Assembly (NCBI GenBank): GCA_028822675.1
Contig: JAPKDE010000131.1
Coordinates: forward strand, 1 to 7,178
Source: Dehalococcoidia bacterium
GTDB taxonomy: Bacteria > Chloroflexota > Dehalococcoidia > UBA3495
Length of the DNA: 7,178 bases
Reading direction: 5' to 3'
Shown: piece by piece, positions 1-6,488 of the stretch
Position numbering within the stretch: the stretch's first letter is position 1
Layout of the letters: the number at the start of each line of letters is the position of its first letter
Position numbers and translations under genes: made by a program
The notes under the pieces: model-generated
The model's database searches: none
Seen by the model: the letters and a program-made list of their open reading frames with translations, nothing else
What the model was told of the DNA's origin: nothing

Positions 1-1902
<1,902 letters not shown>

Positions 1903-1916
1903 CCCAGATATCAAGA

Positions 1917-1949
1917 CCAAAGGTCGATGATAAACCCATCGGCCTTTGG
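1917..1949 (+). terminator. 13-bp hairpin after gyrB (terminator-like, no T tract)
   Basis: Arms 1917-1929 and 1937-1949 pair over 13 bp with one G-T wobble, around a 7-nt loop, starting 15 nt after the gyrB stop. No T run follows, so it is not a classical intrinsic terminator. It could be a pausing, 3'-end-stabilising or weak termination structure. Its 3' arm overlaps the -35 element of the rpsT promoter. Confidence 0.5.
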
Positions 1950-1974
1950 AAACTGGCCTAACTTGGTTTATAAT
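1946..1974 (+). promoter_or_regulatory. rpsT promoter, sigma-70 type
   Basis: The -35 is TTGGAA (1946-1951, 4 of 6 to consensus). A 17-nt spacer separates it from a perfect -10 TATAAT (1969-1974). Transcription should begin near 1981, giving a leader of about 120 nt before rpsT. This is a prediction from motifs only. Confidence 0.65.
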
Positions 1975-2088
1975 AGGCGCGACGGCTTTTCTAAGTCGGG
2001 TTCGCGCTTATTATTACAGTTGAACCTGGAAAGCCTGGACATAAATTAGACATCCGACCGGCCGATATAGCGCCGGAGCAGAGACCGC

Positions 2089-2094
2089 AGGAGG
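2089..2094 (+). promoter_or_regulatory. Shine-Dalgarno site of rpsT
   Basis: A perfect AGGAGG lies 6 nt before TTG at 2101. This strong site decides the non-ATG start: translation from it gives the expected length and the conserved basic N terminus of S20, whereas the next ATG (2182) would delete the first 27 residues. Confidence 0.85.
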
Positions 2095-2100
2095 AGCAAG

Positions 2101-2370
2101 TTGCCCGCAAAGAAAGCTGGTCGCCAGCAAGTAAAAAGAGCCGTACGTACCAGAGGAGACCGCACCGAAACCAGGTCAGCGATGGCCCTAGCCCTGCGCT
2201 CCGTAGAAGCTGGTGACGTAGCAGAAGCCGAGGTTGCCGTGAAAGAGGCGTTGATCACGTTGGATCGAGCCGTTCAAAAAGGCATTTTGCACAAGAACAA
2301 CGCTAACCGGCGCAAGTCCCGCATGGCTGCCAATCTGAACAAGATGAAGGCCGCTGCCGCCTCCGCTTAG
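2101..2370 (+). CDS. rpsT: 30S ribosomal protein S20 (TTG start)
   Basis: Primary-binding 16S rRNA protein of the small subunit, folding as a three-helix bundle. At 89 residues it matches the usual 85-90 of the bS20 family. The N terminus MPAKKAGRQQVKRAVR is rich in Lys/Arg. The most diagnostic stretch is the family signature DRAVQKGILHKNNANRRKSR near residues 55-74, where LHKN and the following basic helix contact rRNA. The acidic-alanine middle (VEAGDVAEAEVAVKEAL) is the expected second helix. The start is TTG behind a perfect Shine-Dalgarno. The gene is monocistronic, with its own promoter upstream and an intrinsic terminator 25 nt downstream. In E. coli, rpsT also starts with UUG and S20 represses its own translation; whether this homologue does so is inference. 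Confidence 0.95.
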   Translation: MPAKKAGRQQVKRAVRTRGDRTETRSAMALALRSVEAGDVAEAEVAVKEALITLDRAVQKGILHKNNANRRKSRMAANLNKMKAAAASA

Positions 2371-2395
2371 ACTAAACACCTAAACAAGCAACTAT

Positions 2396-2430
2396 ACCCG
2401 CCCTTGTTCTTCACAGGGGCGGGTTTTTTT
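2396..2430 (+). terminator. Rho-independent terminator of rpsT
   Basis: ACCCGCCC (2396-2403) pairs with GGGCGGGT (2417-2424); a T-G wobble (2404/2416) can extend this to 9 bp around an 11-nt loop. A run of seven T (2424-2430) follows directly. This is a textbook intrinsic terminator 25 nt past the rpsT stop. Confidence 0.93.
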
Positions 2431-2482
2431 GTGGCCCAAACATGCGTCCTGATTAAGCTATGTGTATCGTGACAGATAATCG

Positions 2483-2511
2483 TTGACACGTGGCGGTGCC
2501 TTTGCTAGCCT
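2483..2511 (+). promoter_or_regulatory. lexA promoter, consensus -35 with extended -10
   Basis: A perfect TTGACA -35 (2483-2488) is followed by a 17-nt spacer and TAGCCT (2506-2511). That -10 is weak (3 of 6) but is preceded by TG one base upstream (2503-2504), which makes it an extended -10. The expected start near 2518 falls inside the LexA box. Confidence 0.6.
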
Positions 2512-2517
2512 ATTTTC

Positions 2518-2532
2518 AGAACATTTGTTTCT
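2518..2532 (+). promoter_or_regulatory. LexA operator (SOS box, Gram-positive type)
   Basis: AGAACATTTGTTTCT contains GAAC-N4-GTTT, 7 of 8 arm positions of GAAC-N4-GTTC, the LexA box of Firmicutes and Actinobacteria that has also been reported for Dehalococcoides. It covers the predicted transcription start, where bound LexA would block initiation and so repress its own gene. I found no second good match elsewhere in the window. Confidence 0.78.
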
Positions 2533-2598
2533 TATGTTAATCACATTAATTAGAACCCAAGCACTGGTTTCCAAGTCGGCTTGATCTAAAAGGACTAT

Positions 2599-3252
2599 AT
2601 GGTAAGCAGCAAAAAAATGCCGCCCCGCAGACAACGTATTCTTCAATTTCTCCTGGAGTTCTATCAGGAGAATGGAATCCCACCCACAGTGCGCGACATC
2701 CAGAGAGCCTGTGATATCAGCTCCACATCAGTTGTGGACTACAACTTGGATAAGTTGGAGCAGGCCGGGTACATCAACCGCCGCCCTGACGTCGCTCGGG
2801 GGATTGAGATATTGGACCAAGACGGGCAGCCGGTTTCCAACGCCCCCAGGGTCCAAATTGTCGGCGCCATTGCCGCCGGTATTCCGATTCCCGCTTGGAG
2901 CACAGAGGCGTCCGAGTCCAGCCAAGAATTTGACACTGTCGAGGTGGCACCCGAGTTGCAGCGCCAGCACGGTACGTTGTTCGCCTTGAGAGTAAAAGGT
3001 ACGTCGATGATTGACGCCCTGATTGACGACGGCGACGTAGTCATCATAAAGCCGTCAAATACCGTGAACAACGGTGAGACAGTCGTTGCGTGGTTGAAAG
3101 AAGAAGAAGAGACCACGCTGAAAAAGTTTTACGCCGAGGGCAGCCAAGTCCGGCTGCAACCGGCTAATAGCACAATGGATCCCATCTACTGTGCCGCTGA
3201 CAACGTGGAAGTACGCGGTAAAGTCGTCTCGGTGATTCGACAACTGGGTTAA
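2599..3252 (+). CDS. lexA: LexA repressor / S24 family autoprotease
   Basis: Transcriptional repressor of the SOS regulon; RecA bound to single-stranded DNA triggers its self-cleavage. It has 217 residues, near the family's usual 200-240. The N-terminal winged helix-turn-helix spans about residues 8-72 (IPPTVRDIQRACDISSTSVV, then the wing RRPDVARGIEIL). The scissile Ala93-Gly94 lies in VGAIAAGIP. The S24 peptidase dyad is Ser136 (VKGTSMID) and Lys175 (TTLKKFY), so both the cleavage site and the protease are intact. ATG at 2599 has AAAAGGA 4 nt upstream; a second ATG at 2617 is a less likely start. An SOS box over its own promoter predicts autorepression. It is transcribed alone, ending at a strong hairpin, with no recombination or polymerase gene attached. 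Confidence 0.96.
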   Translation: MVSSKKMPPRRQRILQFLLEFYQENGIPPTVRDIQRACDISSTSVVDYNLDKLEQAGYINRRPDVARGIEILDQDGQPVSNAPRVQIVGAIAAGIPIPAWSTEASESSQEFDTVEVAPELQRQHGTLFALRVKGTSMIDALIDDGDVVIIKPSNTVNNGETVVAWLKEEEETTLKKFYAEGSQVRLQPANSTMDPIYCAADNVEVRGKVVSVIRQLG

Positions 3253-3276
3253 TAATCTCTTGCACCTAAAAACTTG

Positions 3277-3305
3277 AAAGGCCCCGCCATTGGCGGGGCC
3301 TTTTT
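3277..3305 (+). terminator. Terminator of lexA, probably bidirectional
   Basis: A perfect 12-bp stem (3277-3288 with 3292-3303) has a 3-nt loop and T5 on the + strand (3301-3305). Read on the - strand, the stem ends in TTT and is soon followed by another T5, so it can also end the convergent NrtS-like gene, whose stop lies 34 nt away. Confidence 0.93.
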
Positions 3306-3338
3306 GATTCTTGAGAAATTGCGCAGGCTCTAGATACT

Positions 3339-3695
3339 TTAGCGTCTGCTGTTGCTCAGAGCGCCGTAGGTGGCAACGCAGAAGGGAACACAGTATGTGA
3401 GAGGTACCTTCCAATAAAGAGCGCTGTTCCAGTTTCCTGAGAAAAGCACATCACCCTGGTTCAGCAGAGTTAGGATGGTACCGACCACAAAAGCCACGAT
3501 CAACGATCTTCGGAGCATGGGCTGGTGCTTGATGGCACACCAAGTGCATTTAGTGGCCGTGCCCTGGTCTAGTGCTCCCTCTGGGACCGGTTTCTTAAAG
3601 GCGTAAGATCGGCCCTTGCCGGCTGGCCTGCCGCATTGGTCACAGGAGGTGTGTTGGGCGATGTCCCCAGCGTTGCTCACCAGCGCATCTGCCAT
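3339..3695 (-). CDS. Zinc-ribbon-like segment fused to NrtS-like two-helix membrane protein
   Basis: The predicted protein has 118 residues. Residues 18-21 (CDQC) and 50-53 (CTWC, with His57) form a paired CxxC...CxxC array that probably binds zinc. After a basic linker (MLRR) come two hydrophobic helices, about 65-79 and 91-113. Their sequence (VAFVVGTILTLLNQGD, then LTYCVPFCVATYGAL) resembles NrtS, a small nitrate/nitrite transporter family first described in cyanobacteria, which shares the VVG...N-[HQ]-G and LTY-x-VP-[YF] pattern. Start choice: the frame opens upstream at 3812, but the promoter at 3759-3787 lies inside that extension. The ATG at 3695 has GGGG 8 nt ahead; the ATG at 3731 (12 residues longer) is possible but lacks a clear ribosome site. 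It converges on lexA. Membrane location is fairly sure; nitrate or nitrite transport is inference. Confidence 0.75.
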   Translation of the reverse strand: MADALVSNAGDIAQHTSCDQCGRPAGKGRSYAFKKPVPEGALDQGTATKCTWCAIKHQPMLRRSLIVAFVVGTILTLLNQGDVLFSGNWNSALYWKVPLTYCVPFCVATYGALSNSRR

Positions 3696-3758
3696 TGGTA
3701 TGTCCCCGGAGGTTATATAGGCCGGTTTCATCAATAGACACCGTGCCTGGATGACGCA

Positions 3759-3787
3759 ATTGTAGGTGTCGGTAAAAATAGTGTCAA
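3759..3787 (-). promoter_or_regulatory. Promoter of the NrtS-like gene
   Basis: On the - strand, a perfect TTGACA (3787-3782), a 17-nt spacer and TACAAT (3764-3759, 5 of 6) form the best sigma-70-type promoter in the window. Initiation is expected near 3752, giving a leader of about 57 nt to ATG 3695 or about 21 nt to ATG 3731. Confidence 0.72.
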
Positions 3788-3830
3788 CGGAAATTTGGCT
3801 ACCTAAGACCATGACCAGCGTTTGGAATTC

Positions 3831-3859
3831 TTGTTAATGCATCGACCGGTATCTATACT
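3831..3859 (+). promoter_or_regulatory. Candidate promoter of the PHP-domain gene
   Basis: TTGTTA (3831-3836, 4 of 6), a 17-nt spacer and TATACT (3854-3859, 5 of 6) suit a sigma-70-type promoter. Initiation near 3866 would leave a structured leader of about 73 nt. The -35 is modest, so confidence is moderate. Confidence 0.5.
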
Positions 3860-3870
3860 TAGCCAAGCTC

Positions 3871-3920
3871 GGTGGTGCCCGTGACGTTGTACGCGACGGT
3901 GAACCACCCTGACCGTTTTT
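3871..3920 (+). promoter_or_regulatory. Alternative hairpins in the PHP-gene leader (attenuator-like)
   Basis: Structure A: GGTGGT (3871-3876) pairs with ACCACC (3903-3908), enclosing CCGT (3879-3882) with ACGG (3896-3899). Structure B: ACGGT (3896-3900) pairs with ACCGT (3912-3916) and is followed by T5 (3916-3920), like a short terminator. Bases 3896-3899 are shared, so the inner part of A and B exclude each other. Stem B is only 5 bp, so this is tentative. Confidence 0.3.
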
Positions 3921-3938
3921 AATACTTGGAGCCGATAG

Positions 3939-4607
3939 ATGTACGATTTCCACACCCATACTTTCCTAAGCGACGGCGTATTGTCCCCAATTGAATTGAT
4001 ACGTCGCGCCCACGTTCGTGGCTACCGTGCCATGGCCGTGACCGACCATGTTGGTCTGGGGAATGTGGAATTTGTGCTGAAGACGCTAATTATTGATTGT
4101 GCCCAGGCGACCAAGCGTTGGGACATCCTAGCCTTGCCTGGTGTGGAGATTACCCACGTGCCCAAGGATGACATTGATTTGGTGGCAAGGACGGCCAAGG
4201 AGATGGGCGCAAAGCTGGTTGCGGTGCACGGAGAGACTCCAGTAGAGCCAGTGGAGCCGGGCACCAACGAGGCAGCGTTGCGTTCTGACTACGTAGACGT
4301 GCTGGCACACCCAGGGTTGATCACCTATGAAGAAGCCCGGTTGGCCGCAGAAAAGGGAATCTATCTTGAGGTGTCAGCCCGCAAAGGGCACAGCTTGGCC
4401 AATGGCCACGTGGTGAAGACGGCACGCGAGGCCGGAGCAATCACCGTGCTCGACTCAGACGCCCACGAACCAGACGATTTACTGACCCCGGATATCAGGC
4501 ACAAGGTAGCCAAGGGGGCCGGTCTCAACGACGATGAAATTCATGCGCTGCTGGAGACGAACCCACAAAAACTGCTGGCGAAGTTGGGCTTCCCAGTTAT
4601 TTTGTAA
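3939..4607 (+). CDS. PHP-domain metal-dependent phosphoesterase (histidinol-phosphatase-like)
   Basis: Single-domain PHP protein of 222 residues, cytosolic, predicted to hydrolyse a phosphate ester with a bound metal cluster. All expected PHP ligand positions are present: His5, His7 and Asp12 (DFHTHTFLSDG), Asp36-His37 (TDH), Glu70 (LPGVEIT), His97 (AVHGE), His124 (AHPGL), and Asp174/His176 (DSDAHEPDD). The C-terminal part, with EVSARKGHSLANGHVV and DSDAHEP, resembles proteins annotated as 'histidinol phosphate phosphatase domain-containing'. No his gene is nearby, so histidine biosynthesis is unproven; a nucleotide or other small phosphoester is equally possible. ATG at 3939 has GGAG 7 nt upstream. 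It is divergent from the NrtS-like gene and convergent with the DUF5679 gene. Its TAA is followed at once by TGA in frame. Confidence 0.9.
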   Translation: MYDFHTHTFLSDGVLSPIELIRRAHVRGYRAMAVTDHVGLGNVEFVLKTLIIDCAQATKRWDILALPGVEITHVPKDDIDLVARTAKEMGAKLVAVHGETPVEPVEPGTNEAALRSDYVDVLAHPGLITYEEARLAAEKGIYLEVSARKGHSLANGHVVKTAREAGAITVLDSDAHEPDDLLTPDIRHKVAKGAGLNDDEIHALLETNPQKLLAKLGFPVIL

Positions 4608-4608
4608 T

Positions 4609-4672
4609 GAATCCCCAGGCGAATCCCCCTGGTAAATCCCCCCGGCGAATCCAACTGGTGAATCCCTAAGAC
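4609..4672. repeat. Short tandem repeat, about five units of ~13 bp
   Basis: Units begin at 4609, 4621, 4634, 4647 and 4660 and follow a GAATCCCCCNGGY pattern, with lengths 12, 13, 13, 13 and a decayed last copy. Units alternate in ending GGC or GGT, giving a 26-bp higher-order period. Each pair can fold into a small hairpin (4615-4619 with 4628-4632; 4641-4645 with 4654-4658, the latter imperfect). The array fills the gap between the convergent PHP and DUF5679 stops; no classical terminator is seen there. Confidence 0.75.
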
Positions 4673-4806
4673 TTGCCGATCCGGAACACCTTGGTACCAC
4701 ACTCAGGGCAGAGACCCTGGGTGGCAGGACGGCCGTTCTTTAGTGTGACCTGACGAGGATTTGAGATCTCCCGTTTGTTTCGGCACTTAAAGCAATAGGC
4801 TTCCAT
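4666..4806 (-). CDS. DUF5679-type zinc-ribbon protein, 46 residues
   Basis: A very small cytosolic protein, MEAYCFKCRNKREISNPRQV onward, ending CGTKVFRIGKS. Two CxxC pairs, Cys5/Cys8 and Cys33/Cys36, flank a central TLKNGRPATQG hairpin, the layout of a four-cysteine zinc ribbon. It matches what I recall of DUF5679, a family of about 45-55 residues common in Chloroflexota, including the near-invariant NGRPATQG and CGTK-x-FRIG. Function is not established; such ribbons bind nucleic acid or partner proteins. ATG at 4806 follows a purine-rich GAGGGGTGG (4820-4812). It has a predicted promoter at 4899-4926 and a leader of about 86 nt. Its stop overlaps the last unit of the 13-bp repeat. It lies 239 nt downstream of truB on the same strand but is probably transcribed separately. 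Confidence 0.88.
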   Translation of the reverse strand: MEAYCFKCRNKREISNPRQVTLKNGRPATQGLCPECGTKVFRIGKS

Positions 4807-4882
4807 ATTATCCACCCCTCAATGTTTCGGTCGGATGATTGTGTCAAAGTGCGTTGTTTCGAAGCCCAATCTGTGTTTGGGT

Positions 4883-4895
4883 TTACGTAACGTAA
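4883..4895. promoter_or_regulatory. Perfect palindrome at the DUF5679 start point (operator candidate)
   Basis: TTACGTAACGTAA is a perfect inverted repeat with 6-nt arms around one central base. It begins 3 nt past the -10 of the - strand promoter, where transcription should start (near 4892). That position suits a repressor operator, but the binding protein is unknown. Confidence 0.4.
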
Positions 4896-4898
4896 TCA

Positions 4899-4926
4899 AC
4901 TATACAATTCCGGCTAAAATTGTCAA
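4899..4926 (-). promoter_or_regulatory. Promoter of the DUF5679 gene
   Basis: On the - strand, a perfect TTGACA (4926-4921), a 16-nt spacer and TATAGT (4904-4899, 5 of 6) sit about 93 nt upstream of the ATG. Together with the distance from truB, this suggests independent transcription of the small gene. Confidence 0.65.
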
Positions 4927-4954
4927 GAAAATTGCGTTATATGTGTGCGAATTG

Positions 4955-4978
4955 ATAACGTTATAATGACAATATTGT
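4955..4978. repeat. Two adjacent perfect 10-bp palindromes in an AT-rich island
   Basis: ATAACGTTAT (4955-4964) and ACAATATTGT (4969-4978) are each perfect palindromes, 4 nt apart. The hexamer GTTATA recurs at 4936, 4960 and 4977. They lie upstream of the DUF5679 promoter and past the truB stop. Some palindromes are expected by chance in AT-rich DNA, so a role as protein-binding sites is only a suggestion. Confidence 0.35.
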
Positions 4979-5045
4979 TATATATAGTCACAACTAAATG
5001 ATGGGCTATGGAAACGAGCATTTATGTCGAGTTGCTATGGAGTGC

Positions 5046-6071
5046 CTAGACAGAGGTGGGGGCGTAGGGAGAGGGGGAACCTGCTTGGAAGACCTTTGCC
5101 GGGTGCCAGGAGTTGGTTGGCTTGTCGAACCGGACCAATGCCAAGAAGATGCCGTCCGAGTTGTAAGCCCGGCATTCTTCCAAATACCCGGTTTCGAGTT
5201 CTGGCCGACCTAGAGTGATTGATTGACCGTGGAGCAGATTCTCTTCGGCGTTATGGTCTAGCGTTATGCTCTTCAGGTTCCGCAACACCCGGTCAACGGG
5301 GTGGAGATACTGTTGCCAGCCGTCTGGAGTACCTGCGGCTTCTTCAAGTTGTTCTAGGGTGACGCCTTCCTCGGCCGGGAACCCACCGCAGAGAAGACGA
5401 ACCAGGTCAGCCACATGGCCGCCGCACCCTAGGGCTTCGCCAACATCATGGGCCAAAGAACGGATGTATGTACCCTGACCGCATTCCACGTCCAAGACCA
5501 ATTTTGGTGTTGCGAACTCTATAATCCGGATGTCGTGAATCTCAACTGGGCGAGATTTTCGTTCCACTTCGATTCCGGCGCGGGCCAGTTTGTAGAGGCG
5601 TTGGCCGTCGATTTTGATGGCGCTGTACATAGGCGGAACCTGTTGTACCACACCAATCCAGGGCCGTAGACTATCTTCCACAGCCTCTCTGGTAATCCCT
5701 TCAGCATCTCCGGTTTTCACAACCTCGCCTTCAGCGTCATAGGTGGTGGTGGCTACGCCTAGGGTGATCTCCACTCGGTACAGCTTTGTGCCGCCAACAA
5801 CGTTTTCCATGAGACGCGTGGCCTGGCCAAACGCCACTGGGAGCACGCCGCGGGCCAGTGGGTCCATGGTGCCGCAATGGCCGACTTTCTGGCGTTGTCC
5901 GGTGATGCGTTTGATCTGGCGCAGGGCGTCCATGGAGGTAATACCGGGAGGTTTGAAGAGGTTGACGAAGCCGTTGACCACGGGAGGTTTGCCGCCGGAT
6001 TTGGGGTTGGGCACGCTAGTTGTCGCTCGAGACGTTTGGGGCTGGGGAGTCTTCGGTAACGGACTCGTCAT
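5046..6071 (-). CDS. truB: tRNA pseudouridine(55) synthase
   Basis: Isomerises U55 in the T-loop of nearly all tRNAs. Catalytic Asp70 lies in GHCGTMDPLARGVLPV; Tyr98 in the KLYRV motif is the conserved active-site tyrosine, and GTYIRSLAHD (200-209) is the TruB motif III. The core begins at GFVNLFKPPGITS (34-46); residues about 255-327 are a PUA-like C-terminal domain. With 341 residues it is slightly long because of a Pro/Thr/Ser-rich N-terminal tail. Start is uncertain: ATG at 6071 overlaps rbfA by 56 nt and has no clear Shine-Dalgarno, while GTG at 6014 (codon 20) lies 1 nt past the rbfA stop and would leave a 14-residue lead-in to the core. It is the last gene of the infB-rbfA-truB cluster; no strong terminator follows. 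Confidence 0.95.
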   Translation of the reverse strand: MTSPLPKTPQPQTSRATTSVPNPKSGGKPPVVNGFVNLFKPPGITSMDALRQIKRITGQRQKVGHCGTMDPLARGVLPVAFGQATRLMENVVGGTKLYRVEITLGVATTTYDAEGEVVKTGDAEGITREAVEDSLRPWIGVVQQVPPMYSAIKIDGQRLYKLARAGIEVERKSRPVEIHDIRIIEFATPKLVLDVECGQGTYIRSLAHDVGEALGCGGHVADLVRLLCGGFPAEEGVTLEQLEEAAGTPDGWQQYLHPVDRVLRNLKSITLDHNAEENLLHGQSITLGRPELETGYLEECRAYNSDGIFLALVRFDKPTNSWHPAKVFQAGSPSPYAPTSV

Positions 6072-6411
6072 CTGGTTTCACATAGTTCAAAAGTCGTGTT
6101 ACCTGGTCGGCTTCTTGAAGGGAGTCGTCCAGCAGGTAGGTCATGAACGGGGTGTGTTTCATGTTGATGCGGTTGCGAATCTCGCGGCGCATGAACGATG
6201 CAGCAGATTGGAGGCCTTCCAAGGCCTCTTTCCGCTGTTTGTCATTGCCAAGCACGCTGATGTAGACCCTGGCGCTGCGCAGGTCAGAGCTTGATTGCAC
6301 CCTGGTTATGCTGACGACAGCGTTCAGGCGTGGGTCTTTTATCTGACGTGCGAGAACAGTGCTGATTTCTTCGCGCAGTTGTTCATTTATGCGGTCAGTG
6401 CGTCGCGACAT
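6016..6411 (-). CDS. rbfA: 30S ribosome-binding factor A
   Basis: Late 30S maturation factor that binds near the 16S rRNA 3' end and is needed in cold conditions in E. coli. It has 131 residues, within the family's usual 110-135. The single KH-like domain covers about residues 1-112: MSRRTDRINEQLREEIS helix, KDPRLNAVVSITRVQSSSDLRSARVYISVLG strands, the LQSAASFMRREI kinked helix, and the closing TYLLDDSLQEADQV. The helix kink has Ala-Ser-Phe where many members have a Gly. The tail after about 113 (acidic, Ser/Pro-rich) is probably disordered and is the part overlapped by truB. ATG at 6411 has AAAGG about 11 nt upstream. Position between infB and truB is the widespread bacterial order. Confidence 0.95.
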   Translation of the reverse strand: MSRRTDRINEQLREEISTVLARQIKDPRLNAVVSITRVQSSSDLRSARVYISVLGNDKQRKEALEGLQSAASFMRREIRNRINMKHTPFMTYLLDDSLQEADQVTRLLNYVKPDDESVTEDSPAPNVSSDN

Positions 6412-6488
6412 GGCAGGTGTACCTTTGGCGTCTCATGCTCGCCTGGTCAGAGTCCAGTGGGCCCATGACTTAGGCAGAAAAGCGAGGA

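Noticed and set aside
2553..2571. Second SOS-box-like inverted repeat in the lexA leader (GAACC...GGTTT)
   Set aside because: Spacing between the GAAC and GTTT arms is much longer than the 4 nt LexA needs; more likely a weak leader hairpin or chance.
3939..4607. Assigning the PHP gene firmly to histidine biosynthesis (hisK/hisJ)
   Set aside because: PHP ligands are shared by many phosphoesterases and polymerase-associated proteins, and no his gene is in the window.
4609..4672. Possible CRISPR array
   Set aside because: Repeat units are about 13 bp, contiguous and degenerate, with no spacers and no cas genes nearby.
4962..4967. TATAAT on the + strand as a promoter -10
   Set aside because: No acceptable -35 at 16-18 nt upstream and no + strand gene downstream.
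4923..5021. 32-codon hydrophobic frame on the - strand between truB and DUF5679
   Set aside because: No Shine-Dalgarno, overlaps the -35 of the DUF5679 promoter, and its hydrophobicity follows from AT-rich composition.
4998..5213. Open frame on the + strand starting just beyond the truB stop
   Set aside because: Mostly antisense to truB; no ribosome site and no family resemblance.
5743..6294. Open frame of 183 codons on the + strand
   Set aside because: Antisense to truB and rbfA, low-complexity translation without family resemblance; a shadow of the - strand genes.
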